From positions 1 through 63,113 of the forward strand of contig JAPORH010000200.1 in the NCBI GenBank assembly GCA_026710325.1: 63,113 nt of DNA, in the 5' to 3' direction. Positions 44,132 to 54,435 of this stretch are shown piece by piece. The DNA is from Litoreibacter sp. Lineage in GTDB: Bacteria > Pseudomonadota > Alphaproteobacteria > Rhodobacterales > Rhodobacteraceae. Under the pieces are notes generated by a model. It was not told the DNA's origin and did no database searches. It saw nothing but the letters and a program-made list of their open reading frames with translations. Each line of letters opens with the position of its first letter. Positions within the stretch are counted from its first letter, which is position 1. A program made the translations under genes and the position numbers.

Positions 44132-45493
44132 ATGACCATCAAACTCTACAACACCGCAACCCGCCAGAAAGAGGTTCTGACACCGATCAAACCCGGTGAG
44201 GTCTCGATGTACGTCTGTGGTCCAACGGTTTATGACCGCGCCCATATCGGCAATGCGCGCGCAGTGCTCGTGTTCGATATGCTTTTCCGTCTGCTCAGAC
44301 AGGAATATGGCGCTGAGTCAGTGCGTTACGTGCGAAACTTCACGGATGTCGATGACAAGATCAACGCCCGCGCCGCAGAGACAGGGCGGGAGATCAGCGA
44401 CATCACCGCCGAAACCACCCAATGGTTCCTCGATGATATGGCCGCCATCGGCGCGCTTGAGCCCACTGATATGCCGCGCGCGACCGCTTACATCCCGCAG
44501 ATGATCGCGATGATCGAGGAGCTAATCGAAAAGGGCCACGCATATGCCGCCGAAGGGCACGCGCTCTTCCGTGTCCGCTCCTATGAAGAATACGGCAAGC
44601 TCTCAGGCCGCTCGGTCGACGATATGATCGCAGGCGCGCGGGTGGAGGTCGCACCGTTCAAAGAAGACCCGATGGATTTCGTGCTTTGGAAACCGTCTGA
44701 CGAAAATACGCCGGGATGGGACAGCCCATGGGGCAGGGGCCGCCCCGGCTGGCATATCGAATGCTCGGCCATGGCAAACGACCTGCTCGGGTCCGAGTTC
44801 GACATCCACGGCGGTGGCAACGACCTGACCTTCCCGCATCACGAGAACGAAATCGCCCAGTCCAAATGCTGCGGCCACAGCTTCGCGCGCATCTGGATGC
44901 ATAACGAGATGCTGCAGGTCGAAGGCAAGAAGATGTCCAAGAGCTTGGGCAATTTTTTCACTGTGCGTGACTTGCTCGACCAAGGCGTCTCGGGTGAGGT
45001 GATCCGCTTCGTTATGCTCTCCACCCATTATCGTAAACCGATGGATTGGACTGAGAAGAAGCGGCAAGAGGCAGAGAACACATTACGCAAGTGGTATCGT
45101 GTCACCGAGGGGCTTGATGCGGGTGAAGACGTTTCGGCCGATGCTTTGGACGTAATGAAAGACGATCTAAACACTGCAGGTGCAATTGCCGCGTGTCATA
45201 AACTTGCAACGGAACAGAACTTTCGGAAACTCAAAAAAACGATGCAGTTTCTAGGATTGCTCATAGAGCACACGCCAAGCTGGGCTTTGCAAAACGAAGT
45301 AGACCTTAGTTCGTTTGAAACTCTGCTCTTTGAAGCGCGTCAAGCTGCCATGCAAAACAAAGATTTCTCAGAAGTTGACCGTCTCAAAGCGGGGCTACTC
45401 GACGCAGGTGTTTCGGTGATGATGTCAAAAGACGGGGTTTCGCTTGAACCAAAACCGGAGTTCGACGCAGCCAAATTAGAGGCTCTAAAATGA
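44132..45493 (+). CDS. cysS: Cysteinyl-tRNA synthetase
   Basis: 453 residues, class I synthetase. The HIGH motif is HIGN at 38-41, preceded by the zinc Cys in [39 protein letters not shown] with further zinc ligands, and KKMSKSLGN (KMSKS, about 267-271) complete the active site. The C-terminal helical domain is intact. GAGG lies 4 bases before ATG 44132. It overlaps cimA by ATGA and follows the Cys-rich leader peptide. Confidence 0.97.
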   Translation: MTIKLYNTATRQKEVLTPIKPGEVSMYVCGPTVYDRAHIGNARAVLVFDMLFRLLRQEYGAESVRYVRNFTDVDDKINARAAETGREISDITAETTQWFLDDMAAIGALEPTDMPRATAYIPQMIAMIEELIEKGHAYAAEGHALFRVRSYEEYGKLSGRSVDDMIAGARVEVAPFKEDPMDFVLWKPSDENTPGWDSPWGRGRPGWHIECSAMANDLLGSEFDIHGGGNDLTFPHHENEIAQSKCCGHSFARIWMHNEMLQVEGKKMSKSLGNFFTVRDLLDQGVSGEVIRFVMLSTHYRKPMDWTEKKRQEAENTLRKWYRVTEGLDAGEDVSADALDVMKDDLNTAGAIAACHKLATEQNFRKLKKTMQFLGLLIEHTPSWALQNEVDLSSFETLLFEARQAAMQNKDFSEVDRLKAGLLDAGVSVMMSKDGVSLEPKPEFDAAKLEALK

Positions 45494-47106
45494 CCAAAGA
45501 CCGCCTCTACCTTTTCGACACAACATTGCGCGACGGGCAGCAAACGCAGGGCGTACAATTTTCGACCTCCGACAAGGTTCAAATCGCCACCATGCTGGAC
45601 GAGATCGGGATCGATCATATCGAGGGGGGCTGGCCCGGCGCGAACCCGACCGATAGCGAATTTTTCGCGAAGGCCCCAAAAACCCGCGCCACCATGACCG
45701 CTTTCGGGATGACCAAAAGATCAGGTCGTTCGGCAGAAAATGACGATGTGCTGGCACCCGTTCTCAATGCTGGCACGCCTTCTGTCTGTCTGGTGGGCAA
45801 GACGCATGATTTCCATGTCGAGACAGCTCTGGGCATCAGCCTGGACGAAAACCTCGAAAACATCGCGGCGTCGTTCAAACATATCGTGGCCCAAGGGCGC
45901 GAGGCGATCTTCGATGCGGAGCATTTCTTCGACGGCTACAAATCCAATCCTGATTACGCCCTGAAAGCAGTCCACGCTGCCTATGATGCAGGTTGCCGCT
46001 GGATCGCGCTTTGTGACACCAATGGTGGGACGCTTCCGTCCGAGGTTTCCGATATCGTCCACGCCGTGATCGCCTCAGGCCTGCCGGGCGACCACCTCGG
46101 CATCCACACTCATAACGACACGGAAAACGCCGTCGCGGGTAGCCTTGCAGCCGTAGACGCTGGGGCCAGACAAATTCAGGGCACGCTCAACGGGCTAGGG
46201 GAGCGTTGTGGCAATGCGAACCTGACGTCGATCATCCCAACATTGCTACTCAAACCCCATTTCGCGGAGCGGTTTGAGACGGGCATCGCACCCGAGAACT
46301 TGCCAAAGCTCACGCTCGCCTCTCGAAAGCTCGATGACATTCTCAATCGCGTGCCGAACCGGCAAGCGCCTTACGTGGGAACCTCCGCCTTTGCTCATAA
46401 GGCGGGCTTGCATGCCTCCGCGATCCTTAAGGACCCGACGACCTACGAGCATGTTGACCCGGGTGCCGTCGGTAATAGGCGCATCATCCCGATGTCCAAT
46501 CAGGCAGGCCAATCCAACCTGCGCAAGCGTCTGTCGGAAATGGGGCTGCCAGAGGTCGACAAAGCCGCGCTTCCGCGCATTCTCGATCGGATCAAGCAAG
46601 CCGAGGACAAGGGATATAGTTACGACACAGCCCAGGCATCGTTTGAGATGTTGGCGCGGTCTGAACTTGGCCTCATCCCGGACTTTTTTGAGGTGAAGCG
46701 GTACAAAGTTACGGTCGAGCGGCGGAAGAACAAGTACAATCAGATGGTGTCCTTGTCGGAGGCCGTCGTCGTTGTCAAAGTCGGCGATGAGAAGATGCTC
46801 AGCGTTTCCGAATCCGTAGATGAACAGGGCTCTGACCGGGGGCCGGTAAATGCGCTCTGGAAAGCACTGGTGAAAGACTTGGGCCGCTACACAAGTGTGC
46901 TTGAGGACATGCATCTGGTCGACTTCAAAGTCCGCATCACCCAAGGCGGCACAGCTGCTGTGACGCGCGTTATTATCGACAGCGCAGATAGCGCCGGACG
47001 CAGATGGTCCACCGTCGGGGTTTCGCCTAACATTGTAGATGCGTCTTTTGAGGCACTTCTCGATGCGATCCAATGGAAGCTGATCCAGGAAGGGGCTGCC
47101 GCGTGA
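45490..47106 (+). CDS. cimA: (R)-citramalate synthase
   Basis: 538 residues, LeuA-like HMGL family. It joins pyruvate and acetyl-CoA to citramalate, the first step of the threonine-independent route to 2-ketobutyrate and isoleucine. The N-terminal [16 protein letters not shown] has the metal Asp; [40 protein letters not shown] has the metal His pair. The C-terminal (about 400-535) is the regulatory LeuA dimer domain, and the length fits CimA better than IPMS. It overlaps cysS by 4 bases. Confidence 0.92.
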   Translation: MTKDRLYLFDTTLRDGQQTQGVQFSTSDKVQIATMLDEIGIDHIEGGWPGANPTDSEFFAKAPKTRATMTAFGMTKRSGRSAENDDVLAPVLNAGTPSVCLVGKTHDFHVETALGISLDENLENIAASFKHIVAQGREAIFDAEHFFDGYKSNPDYALKAVHAAYDAGCRWIALCDTNGGTLPSEVSDIVHAVIASGLPGDHLGIHTHNDTENAVAGSLAAVDAGARQIQGTLNGLGERCGNANLTSIIPTLLLKPHFAERFETGIAPENLPKLTLASRKLDDILNRVPNRQAPYVGTSAFAHKAGLHASAILKDPTTYEHVDPGAVGNRRIIPMSNQAGQSNLRKRLSEMGLPEVDKAALPRILDRIKQAEDKGYSYDTAQASFEMLARSELGLIPDFFEVKRYKVTVERRKNKYNQMVSLSEAVVVVKVGDEKMLSVSESVDEQGSDRGPVNALWKALVKDLGRYTSVLEDMHLVDFKVRITQGGTAAVTRVIIDSADSAGRRWSTVGVSPNIVDASFEALLDAIQWKLIQEGAAA

Positions 47107-47870
47107 GTTTGGAAGCCTGCGCGGCACTTGTTGAGGAGGCGGACCCAGATCGTTTTGCAACCGCGCGTCTCGCCGACGACCGCGTGCAACGCATTCTCTG
47201 GCCACTCTATGCGTTCAACATTGAAGTCACACGCGCCCCTTGGGTGACCCAAGAGCCAATGATCGCTGAGATCAGACTTCAATGGTGGCGCGACGCGTTG
47301 GAGGAGATACGGGAAGGGCGCAAAGTTCGATCGCACGCGGTTACTGTGCCTTTGGCGGAGGTGTTGGACGCGGAGGGCGCAATGGTGCTCGACCGGCTGG
47401 TTGAAGCGCGCGCCTGGGACATCTACAGCGACCCGTTTCCAGATCAAAAAAGCTTCGACGCTTATATAGACGCAACCTATGGCGGGTTGTTCTGGACAGC
47501 GGCGCGGCTCATTGGCGATGCGTCTGAAGCCATGATCCGCAAATTCGCCTACGCCTGTGGGGTTGCAGCGATCCTACGCGCCGCGCCCGAACTTGCGCGA
47601 CGCGGGCGTGACCCGCTACCAGTGGACGACGTGGCAGGATACAAGGTTTTAACAGGTGGCGCCTTAAACGCTTTAGACGCGGCCGTTGCTGAAAAGGAGC
47701 ACGTGCAAGCGGATCACGAAGCCCTTATGCTCTCTGGCTGGCAAACACGATCTCTCCTGCGTGCCGCCTTGGCGGATTCCGAGAGCAGTTTCAAAAATGG
47801 CGTTACACTGTCCGAGTTTTCGCGCAGGTTTCGGCTTTTTAAGCTCTCGACCTTGGGATGGTGGCGCTAG
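47103..47870 (+). CDS. Squalene/phytoene synthase-like protein
   Basis: 255 residues of the trans-isoprenyl diphosphate synthase head-to-head fold. The usual first Asp-rich motif DxxxD is replaced by a region around RLADDRVQRILWPLYAFN, and EIRLQWWRDALEE and YIDATYGGLFWTAARLIG follow. This form resembles NDUFAF6-like proteins found in alphaproteobacteria and mitochondria more than true phytoene synthases. GTG 47103 overlaps the cimA stop (GTGA). It shares its stop as CTAG with the convergent MFS gene. Confidence 0.82.
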   Translation: MSLEACAALVEEADPDRFATARLADDRVQRILWPLYAFNIEVTRAPWVTQEPMIAEIRLQWWRDALEEIREGRKVRSHAVTVPLAEVLDAEGAMVLDRLVEARAWDIYSDPFPDQKSFDAYIDATYGGLFWTAARLIGDASEAMIRKFAYACGVAAILRAAPELARRGRDPLPVDDVAGYKVLTGGALNALDAAVAEKEHVQADHEALMLSGWQTRSLLRAALADSESSFKNGVTLSEFSRRFRLFKLSTLGWWR

Positions 47871-49099
47871 GCTGCGCGCCTGCGGTCAATCATCAGCCAG
47901 ACCAAAGCGCCGCCCGCCAAAGCCAGGAACGGCCCCATTGCGTAGTTCACGGCGTTCCAACCTTCGACCGCCGTGCCGCCCGAACAGTTCATGAGACCGC
48001 CTGAGGCAAGTGAAGCCACGGTAACGCAGCCGAATACCAGCGCATCATTCATGCCCTGAACCCGGCCACGTTCAGCGACGGAATGGGATGATGCCAGCAA
48101 AGTCGTGGCCCCGATAAAGCCGAAATTCCAGCCAAGCCCTAATAGGATCAAAGCGCCGAAGAAATTTACAAGCTCGACACCCGTCAGCGCGACAACGCCT
48201 GCGAAGCCCAAAATGATCAAACCTGCGCCAATGATCTTCTCGACCCCAAACCGTGCGATAAGGTGGCCCGTGAAGAACGACGGGGCGAACATAGCAAGCA
48301 CATGGGCGGATACGATGTCGTTGGCGTTGTCATTGGTGAAGCCGCAGCCCACTACAGCCAGGGGCGTCGATGTCATGACCAAGTTCATCAAGGCATAGGA
48401 CACCATGGCGCAAATCACGGCGACGGCGATACGCGGGTCTTTCAGAAGCGCCGCTTTGCTGCGCGCGGCAGCGGAGCCCTTCTTGATCTGATCAGTAACT
48501 TGGTCCGGCAGGTTTAGCGCAAAGAACAGGAACAAACCAACTAGGTTCAGTACAACAACCGCCGCATAGGTGCCGAAGAACGGCACCATCCAGGCGTCCA
48601 TGACCCCCTTGTTCAATTGAGGGCCCAGAATTGCGGACAGAAGCCCGCCCGCCATCACATAAGAGATCGCTTTGGGCTTGAAATCATCTGAGGCCATGTC
48701 GGTGGCTGCAAAGCGGTAGAACCCCTGCGCGGACATGTAGATTCCTGTCAGGTAACTGCCTGCCAAAAGTGTGATGAAAGAGCCGATATAGAGCCCGAAG
48801 GCTGCCATCGCAGCGCCCGCCGCGCCTGCCAATGCGCCGATGATGAACCCAGCTTTGCGACCATTGCGCTGCATATATGGGCTCAGCCAAGGCGCGGTTG
48901 TCATCGAGCCAAAAACGATCATCGAAATTGGCAGTGTCGCGAGGCAAGGGTTCGTTGACAACATGTTGCCCGCGAGACCGCCCGTGACGAAAATCATCGG
49001 CATCTGCGCGCCAAGAACAGCTTGAGCGAGTACAAGCACGACCACATTCCGCCGCGCGGCTGCGTCGTCATAGTCGGGAGTGAGCGCTTGATCGGTCAT
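47867..49099 (-). CDS. Major facilitator superfamily transporter
   Basis: 410 residues with about twelve hydrophobic helices and a central cytoplasmic loop (about 200-215). The loop after helix 2 carries SPYMQRNGRKAGFIIG, a variant of the MFS motif A. The substrate is unknown. It lies 27 bases downstream of cobB on the same strand, so a link with cobalt or corrinoid metabolism is possible but unproved. Confidence 0.85.
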   Translation of the reverse strand: MTDQALTPDYDDAAARRNVVVLVLAQAVLGAQMPMIFVTGGLAGNMLSTNPCLATLPISMIVFGSMTTAPWLSPYMQRNGRKAGFIIGALAGAAGAAMAAFGLYIGSFITLLAGSYLTGIYMSAQGFYRFAATDMASDDFKPKAISYVMAGGLLSAILGPQLNKGVMDAWMVPFFGTYAAVVVLNLVGLFLFFALNLPDQVTDQIKKGSAAARSKAALLKDPRIAVAVICAMVSYALMNLVMTSTPLAVVGCGFTNDNANDIVSAHVLAMFAPSFFTGHLIARFGVEKIIGAGLIILGFAGVVALTGVELVNFFGALILLGLGWNFGFIGATTLLASSHSVAERGRVQGMNDALVFGCVTVASLASGGLMNCSGGTAVEGWNAVNYAMGPFLALAGGALVWLMIDRRRAA

Positions 49100-49126
49100 G
49101 ATTTCTGACCTACGCCCGTTCGCGCA

Positions 49127-50398
49127 TCATAGCAAGACGCGGTCGATGATATGAGCGAATGAGCCGCTGACATGTCCTTTGACAAGCCCCATGGCAGGCA
49201 GCGAGTTGCCTTCGGCATCGCGCGCCGTGAAGAGCGGCTCACCCTCAGCGCGCAGGGTTGTAGCATAGTGGAACTCATGCCCTTTGAATTGACCTTTGAA
49301 CGGGCCTTTATGAGCATTCAGGTTTCGGTAGCCCAAATGCAGCTTCCGGTCTGCAAAGCTTGTATCAAGTGGCAAAAGACCGGTCATTTCATGCGCCCGC
49401 CCATCACCATCTATCAATGTCTCGCCAAGCACCATGTATCCACCGCACTCACCGTAGATTTCGGTCGTTTTTGAGGCCTTCGCGAGGCTTGCTTTAAAGG
49501 TTTGCGCTTGGCTGAGCCGCGCGGCGTGAAGCTCCGGGTAGCCGCCAGGCAAATAGATCAAATCCGCTGGCGGGACCGGATCATCATTAAGAGGCGAAAA
49601 AATGGATAGGGTGACGCCAGATTGAATCCATTCCTGCAAGAGATGCGGGTAGATGAAGGTAAAGGCCGCGTCGCGCGCAACGGCCACGTGGCGGCGAGAG
49701 GGTGGAATGGGCCGCGTGGCAACGCTTTGTGGACGCGGGGCCGCTTCCTGCAACAGAGCGTCGATATCAACCTGTTCGCTGACTTGCGCTGCGGCTCCAT
49801 CAAGAAACCATTCCAGATCGGACCGCTCATGCGCCTGCACAAGCCCCAGATGGCGCGATGGATTTGACAAGTCCTGATCGCGCATCACGGCCCCGAAAAC
49901 CTTTATCCCGGCTTGCTCAAGGCTTGTGCGTAGCAGACGTGCATGGCGCGGGCTTCCGAGCTTGTTGAGAATGACGCCAGCGATGCGAACGTCCGGATCG
50001 TGGTTCGCAAAGCCTTGAACCAAGGGGGCTGCAGATTGCGCCATACGTGCGGCGTCGACGACCAGAACCACGGGCAGCTTTAGGATGCGCGCCAAGTCGG
50101 CAACAGCACCTTTGCCATCGGGTGGGGCACCGTCAAACAAGCCCATGGCGCCCTCGATCAGCAACAACTCATCGCCCGCAGCCATGTCGCGGATACGGTC
50201 TGGTGTCATCGCCCAAGCATCAAGATTGAAGCATGGTGCGCCGCAGGCGGCTTCATGAAACTTGGGATCAATGTAATCGGGGCCGGATTTGGCGGCGCGT
50301 ACCGGGATTTTCTTGTCGCGAATAGCGCGAAGAAGACCGAGGGTAATCGAAGTTTTTCCGCTGCCAGAGGTCGGCGCGGCGATGATCAGTCCAGGCAT
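49127..50398 (-). CDS. cobB: Cobyrinate a,c-diamide synthase
   Basis: 423 residues, glutamine-dependent ATP amidotransferase (CobB/CbiA family). The N-terminal dethiobiotin-synthetase-like domain has the P-loop APTSGSGKTSITLGLL and GPDYIDPKFHEAACG; the C-terminal glutaminase has the nucleophile Cys in EIYGECGGYMVLGE and the His in GHEFHYATT. It amidates (hydrogeno)byrinate at a and c. It ends 27 bases before the MFS gene and starts 12 bases after cobA. Confidence 0.93.
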   Translation of the reverse strand: MPGLIIAAPTSGSGKTSITLGLLRAIRDKKIPVRAAKSGPDYIDPKFHEAACGAPCFNLDAWAMTPDRIRDMAAGDELLLIEGAMGLFDGAPPDGKGAVADLARILKLPVVLVVDAARMAQSAAPLVQGFANHDPDVRIAGVILNKLGSPRHARLLRTSLEQAGIKVFGAVMRDQDLSNPSRHLGLVQAHERSDLEWFLDGAAAQVSEQVDIDALLQEAAPRPQSVATRPIPPSRRHVAVARDAAFTFIYPHLLQEWIQSGVTLSIFSPLNDDPVPPADLIYLPGGYPELHAARLSQAQTFKASLAKASKTTEIYGECGGYMVLGETLIDGDGRAHEMTGLLPLDTSFADRKLHLGYRNLNAHKGPFKGQFKGHEFHYATTLRAEGEPLFTARDAEGNSLPAMGLVKGHVSGSFAHIIDRVLL

Positions 50399-50410
50399 CG
50401 TGCTAACCGG

Positions 50411-51262
50411 TCACGCGCTTTCAGCGGGACGGCCACGCCCGAGCGGGTCCAAATTGCGCGGGGCCTCGCCTTGTGCTTGCGACTGCCAATCGAGCGCCTG
50501 CCGCATCAGAACAGAGCGTCCAATACAGATGATCGAGGGCGGCTCCATCCCTTCACGCGCAATGTCTTCAACGCAGGCGCTAAGCGTCGTCTCAAGCACA
50601 CGTTGCTCATCTGTTGTTGCCGTCGACACGATGGCAACCGGCTCAAGCGGCGGACGACCGGCCTCTAGTAATTCTGCGGCGATGCGCGCGATATGTTTCA
50701 TGCCCATGTAGATCACGATCACCTGGCTACCGCGCGAAATAGCACTCCAATCGAGTGAACCCGTTGCGTTGCCGGACTGATCATGCCCGGTGACAAAGGT
50801 GACGGATTGGTTCACATCGCGATGCGTCACGGGGATGCCTGCGTAGGCCAATCCGCCAATGCCCGCGCTGATACCGGGGATAATACGAATAGGGATGTTG
50901 TGCTGAACCAGCGTCTGCGCCTCTTCGCCGCCGCGCCCAAACACGAACGGGTCACCCCCCTTTAGGCGCAAAACCTTCTTTCCCTCGCGCGCAAGCTCGA
51001 CCAGCCTGAGAGAAATGTCACGTTGCTTGGCAGAAGGCTTGCCTCCACGTTTGCCCGCGTACTCATGGATCGCTTGCGGCGCCCATTCAAGAATGGCTTC
51101 TTGCACGAGAGCGTCATAGATCACGACATCCGCTTGTCTCAGCGCGTTCAAGGCATGCAACGTCAGAAGGCCGGGATCTCCGGGTCCTGCACCGCATAGC
51201 CAAACCCAGCCGGGCTCAAGCTTGGGCCAATCGCCTTTGGGATATGTGACCGAGTCGTTCAT
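50411..51262 (-). CDS. cobA: Uroporphyrinogen-III C-methyltransferase
   Basis: 283 residues, SUMT converting uroporphyrinogen III to precorrin-2, the first committed step to cobalamin and siroheme. The SAM site is VWLCGAGPGDPGLLTLHAL, with VIYDALV, KRGGKPSAKQRDI, LRLKGGDPFVFGRGGEEAQ, GIPVTHRDVNQSVTFVTGH and VIYMGMK following in the usual order. ATG 51262 begins the homology; ATG 51271 and a longer frame to 51325 are alternatives. Divergent from cbiD. Confidence 0.94.
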   Translation of the reverse strand: MNDSVTYPKGDWPKLEPGWVWLCGAGPGDPGLLTLHALNALRQADVVIYDALVQEAILEWAPQAIHEYAGKRGGKPSAKQRDISLRLVELAREGKKVLRLKGGDPFVFGRGGEEAQTLVQHNIPIRIIPGISAGIGGLAYAGIPVTHRDVNQSVTFVTGHDQSGNATGSLDWSAISRGSQVIVIYMGMKHIARIAAELLEAGRPPLEPVAIVSTATTDEQRVLETTLSACVEDIAREGMEPPSIICIGRSVLMRQALDWQSQAQGEAPRNLDPLGRGRPAESA

Positions 51263-51324
51263 CCCGGCCATATTGCAACCGGGACGCGCCCAAGGAAAGC
51301 GAAACCGCGACCGACGATGTGCCA

Positions 51325-51352
51325 TTGGCGGCGTGAATTTTGACGGTATAGT
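51325..51352 (+). promoter_or_regulatory. Promoter of cbiD giving a leaderless mRNA
   Basis: TTGGCG (51325-51330) and TATAGT (51347-51352) are spaced by 16 bases. The -10 ends 8 bases before ATG 51361, so transcription would begin at or just before the start codon. No purine-rich ribosome site exists before the ATG. Confidence 0.6.
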
Positions 51353-51360
51353 CGCGGCTT

Positions 51361-52416
51361 ATGACGAATGACCCCGCAACACGGCTCAAGCGCGGATGGA
51401 CCACTGGCGCTTGCGCAACCGCGGCCTCCAAGGCCGCATTGCAAATTCTGTGGGGTCATGAGGATCCTAAAACAGTCGTGATCACTTTGCCCAAGGGCGA
51501 AGAGCCGGTATTCGCAATTCAAGCAAAACAATCTGGCGACGGCTGGGCCATGGTCGCGATAGAAAAGGATGCGGGTGACGATCCAGATGTGACCCACGGG
51601 GCTATCATCGAAGTTCGGGTAGGACCTTCAACTGGTGGCATCGTATTTAAGGCTGGGGAGGGGGTTGGGCATGTCACCAAACCCGGTCTGCCGATCGCCG
51701 TCGGCGAGCCAGCCATCAATCCGGTGCCGCGTCAGATGATGGCGGCGGTCGTTGAAGAGTTGGCGCAGCAATATGGTCGCATCGCTGATGTGGAAATCGA
51801 GGTCTCCGTCCAAAACGGCCGCGCGCTTGCGCTGAAAACTTGGAACCCACGTCTTGGGATTGAGGGCGGGCTTTCGATCCTAGGGACAACAGGTGTTGTG
51901 CGCCCATTTTCCTGCGCTGCCTGGATCGCGTCTATTCATCGCGGCATAGATGTCGCCAATGCGACCGGTACCCCGCATGTAGCGGGCTGCACGGGCGCTA
52001 CGAGCGAACGGATCGTGCAGGACCTTCACGGCTTACCCGATCACGCAATGTTGGATATGGGCGACTTTGCGGGCGGCCTTCTGAAATACTTGGCCAAACA
52101 CCCTGTAGAACGCTTCACCTTGGGGGGTGGCATAGGAAAACTCACCAAATTTGCGCAGGGCGCGCGAGACCTTCACTCCAAGCGGTCTCAAGTCGATTTC
52201 ACAACTCTTGGGACTTGGGCCGTTGCGGCGGGGCTGCCAGATGTGAGCGGTGCAAACACGGCCCTCGAAGCCGCCGAAATTGCAGGTGGAAAGCTCTGTA
52301 CTATTGTAGCGGAGAAGTGCCTTGATCACGCCCGTGATATGCTTTCGGGAAGCGATATGAGCGTCGATGTTGTGGTGATTGATCGCGCAGGCAAGATTTT
52401 GGCGCGGGCCGATTGA
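51361..52416 (+). CDS. cbiD: Cobalt-precorrin-5B C1-methyltransferase CbiD
   Basis: 351 residues. CbiD adds the C1 methyl in corrin ring synthesis. The family start LKRGWTTGACATAASKAAL, EVRVGPSTGGIVFKAGEGVGHVTKPGLPIAVGEPAINPVPR, and GTTGVVRPFSCAAW are unmistakable. CbiD is best known from the anaerobic route, yet alphaproteobacteria often keep it next to Cob-type enzymes. The stop overlaps the cobK start (TGATG). Confidence 0.94.
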   Translation: MTNDPATRLKRGWTTGACATAASKAALQILWGHEDPKTVVITLPKGEEPVFAIQAKQSGDGWAMVAIEKDAGDDPDVTHGAIIEVRVGPSTGGIVFKAGEGVGHVTKPGLPIAVGEPAINPVPRQMMAAVVEELAQQYGRIADVEIEVSVQNGRALALKTWNPRLGIEGGLSILGTTGVVRPFSCAAWIASIHRGIDVANATGTPHVAGCTGATSERIVQDLHGLPDHAMLDMGDFAGGLLKYLAKHPVERFTLGGGIGKLTKFAQGARDLHSKRSQVDFTTLGTWAVAAGLPDVSGANTALEAAEIAGGKLCTIVAEKCLDHARDMLSGSDMSVDVVVIDRAGKILARAD

Positions 52417-53153
52417 TGCGGGTTTTGTTGCTGGCAGGGACGGGTGAAGCGATGCAGCTCGCGCAGGCACTGGTGGATCAAGGCCACCAGGTTCTGGCCT
52501 CGCTGGCGGGCGCGACGCGTACGCCTAGACCATTGCCCTGTGAAACGCGGGTTGGTGGTTTTGGAGGGGCTGACGGGTTTTTGCAGGTCTTGTCTGAGTA
52601 TGAACCCGACCTCGTATTAGATGCGACGCACCCTTTTGCGCATCGCATTTCCAACCGAACAATAAAGATATGTGGGGCAGAAAACGTGCCTTACCTGCAG
52701 CTCCTGCGACCGAAATGGAAGGCCGATGTATCACGCCAGATTTTCGAAGTGGGAAATGCGTCTGCTGCCCGCGAGATGACCGAAGAAGGCGCGCGCGTTT
52801 TTTTGGCGACAGGACGACAGACTTTGCAAGACTTCACCAACTTTCAGGATTGCACCTTAATTTGCCGTCAAATCGATCCGCCTGACGCGCCCTTCCCATT
52901 TCCGAATGGAAAATACCTCATCGGTCGCCCGCCTTTTTCGGTTCAAGATGAGATAGCTTTGTTCAAGGAAGAAAAGATCGACATCCTTATCGTCAAAAAT
53001 GCAGGAGGGGCCGCATCGTATTCCAAAATAGAGGCCGCTCAAGAACTTGGAATAAGAACCTTGATGCTGGCGCGCCCGGAGATGTCGGAAGCGCCACGCG
53101 TCGAAACTGTCGAAGAGGCGCTGGAATGGGTGGATGGTCATGCGCATCATTGA
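52416..53153 (+). CDS. cobK: Precorrin-6A reductase
   Basis: 245 residues, NAD(P)H-dependent reductase of corrin synthesis. The N-terminal LLLAGTGEAMQLAQALVDQG, DATHPFAHRIS, ATGRQTLQDFTNF, KYLIGRPPFSVQDEIALF and ILIVKNAGGAASYSKIEAAQELGI match CobK/CbiJ. The start codon overlaps the cbiD stop, and the gene ends 20 bases inside the following glycosylase gene. Confidence 0.93.
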   Translation: MRVLLLAGTGEAMQLAQALVDQGHQVLASLAGATRTPRPLPCETRVGGFGGADGFLQVLSEYEPDLVLDATHPFAHRISNRTIKICGAENVPYLQLLRPKWKADVSRQIFEVGNASAAREMTEEGARVFLATGRQTLQDFTNFQDCTLICRQIDPPDAPFPFPNGKYLIGRPPFSVQDEIALFKEEKIDILIVKNAGGAASYSKIEAAQELGIRTLMLARPEMSEAPRVETVEEALEWVDGHAHH

Positions 53154-53763
53154 AGGGGATGCCTGCGTTGCAGAGGGGGCGCATTGGCTTAAGGCTAACC
53201 ATAAGCCATTCGCCAAAATTATTCCTTTGATTGAGCCATTGCCGTTGCGTTTGCGTCCCGACGGGTTTGGTCAGCTCCTAAGCGCGATTATGTCCCAACA
53301 AGTCAGTGTTGCCTCCGCCCGCGCCATTTCTGGTCGTCTTGAGGAGGCGGGCCTTCTAGAAGAGGACGCCGTGGCAGAAGCATCGGAAGAAGAACTGCGC
53401 GCCTGTGGGCTATCGCGCCAAAAGATCCGTTACGCGGGTGAGCTTGCGCGCGCACGCATTGATTATGAAGGATTGCGAAATGCCGATAGTGAAACGGTGG
53501 TCAAAACTCTGACTGCGGTGCCGGGCATTGGCCGCTGGACGGCTGAAATCTACGCGATGTTTTCCCTCGGTCACGCCGATGTCTTCGCGCCCAATGATCT
53601 CGCGCTACAGATTGCCGCGCAGCATGCGTTTGATTTGCCAGAGCGCCCAACTGAGAAAGAGCTTCGGGCTTTAGCTGAAAACTGGTCGCCTTGGCGTGCC
53701 GTTGCGGCGCGCGCGCTCTTTGCCTATTACCACCATATCAAAGGGCGCGAAGGGCTTTCATAA
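53134..53763 (+). CDS. DNA-3-methyladenine glycosylase II family protein
   Basis: 209 residues, HhH-GPD superfamily. The helix-hairpin-helix is LTAVPGIGRWTAEIYAMF, and the catalytic Asp is Asp155 in FAPNDLALQ; no catalytic Lys precedes the hairpin as in OGG1/EndoIII, so it is monofunctional. It lacks the N-terminal beta domain of E. coli AlkA. It removes alkylated purines from DNA. The start may be ATG 53134 or 53140; both lie within the cobK 3' end. Confidence 0.9.
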   Translation: MVMRIIEGDACVAEGAHWLKANHKPFAKIIPLIEPLPLRLRPDGFGQLLSAIMSQQVSVASARAISGRLEEAGLLEEDAVAEASEEELRACGLSRQKIRYAGELARARIDYEGLRNADSETVVKTLTAVPGIGRWTAEIYAMFSLGHADVFAPNDLALQIAAQHAFDLPERPTEKELRALAENWSPWRAVAARALFAYYHHIKGREGLS

Positions 53764-54435
53764 ATGGCGAGAATTCTTGAAGGCGGGCGCAAAGCGTCCA
53801 AATCGGGTGAAGTATCTTCAGTGGTTATTTTCCTGCACGGATATGGGGCCGATGGGAGCGACTTGTTGGGCCTTGCGGACCCGCTTGGAGAGCATCTTCC
53901 CGATACAGTATTCTATGCCCCGAACGCGCCAGAGCGCTGCATCGGCAACCCGATGGGGTATCAATGGTTCCCGATCCCTTGGATCGACGGCTCATCTGAG
54001 GAAGCAGCCGAGGCCGGTATGGACGCCGCGGTCGAGGACCTGAACGCATATCTTGATCGGGTCATGGTCGATGAGGATGTCCTTCCAGAGCAAGTCGTCG
54101 TCGTGGGTTTCTCTCAGGGCAGTATGATGGCGCTTCATGTTTTGCCGCGCCGCGAAGATCCAGTGGCGGGAATCGTCGGCATTTCGGGTCGACTTTTGCG
54201 GCCAGAGCTTTTGGCGGATGAAGCAAGCTGTAAGCCGCCGGTGCTTCTGATCCACGGTGATCAAGACGAGGTCGTGCCCCCGATTTCCATGCCAGAGGCC
54301 GGGGACGCACTACAAAACGCAGGGTTTGAAGTCTTCGGTCATGTTATGAAGGGCACCGGCCACGGGATTGCACCGGATGGGCTTGGCGTAACGCTCAGCT
54401 TCATTGGCAAGCAATTCAATATTGATCTTGGCTAA
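53764..54435 (+). CDS. Phospholipase/carboxylesterase-family alpha/beta hydrolase
   Basis: 223 residues, serine hydrolase of the Abhydrolase_2 family. FLHGYGADGSDLLGL forms the oxyanion region, GFSQGSMMALH carries the nucleophile Ser (about 119), HGDQDEVVP the Asp and GTGHGI the His. Cytoplasmic, as no signal is seen. It starts directly after the glycosylase stop. Its 3' end overlaps the convergent gene by 20 bases. Confidence 0.9.
   Translation: MARILEGGRKASKSGEVSSVVIFLHGYGADGSDLLGLADPLGEHLPDTVFYAPNAPERCIGNPMGYQWFPIPWIDGSSEEAAEAGMDAAVEDLNAYLDRVMVDEDVLPEQVVVVGFSQGSMMALHVLPRREDPVAGIVGISGRLLRPELLADEASCKPPVLLIHGDQDEVVPPISMPEAGDALQNAGFEVFGHVMKGTGHGIAPDGLGVTLSFIGKQFNIDLG

Noticed and set aside
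51262-51361. Possible cobalamin riboswitch in front of the cobalamin genes
   Set aside because: The gap is only 98 bases, shared by two divergent genes, and no B12-box-like sequence is visible.
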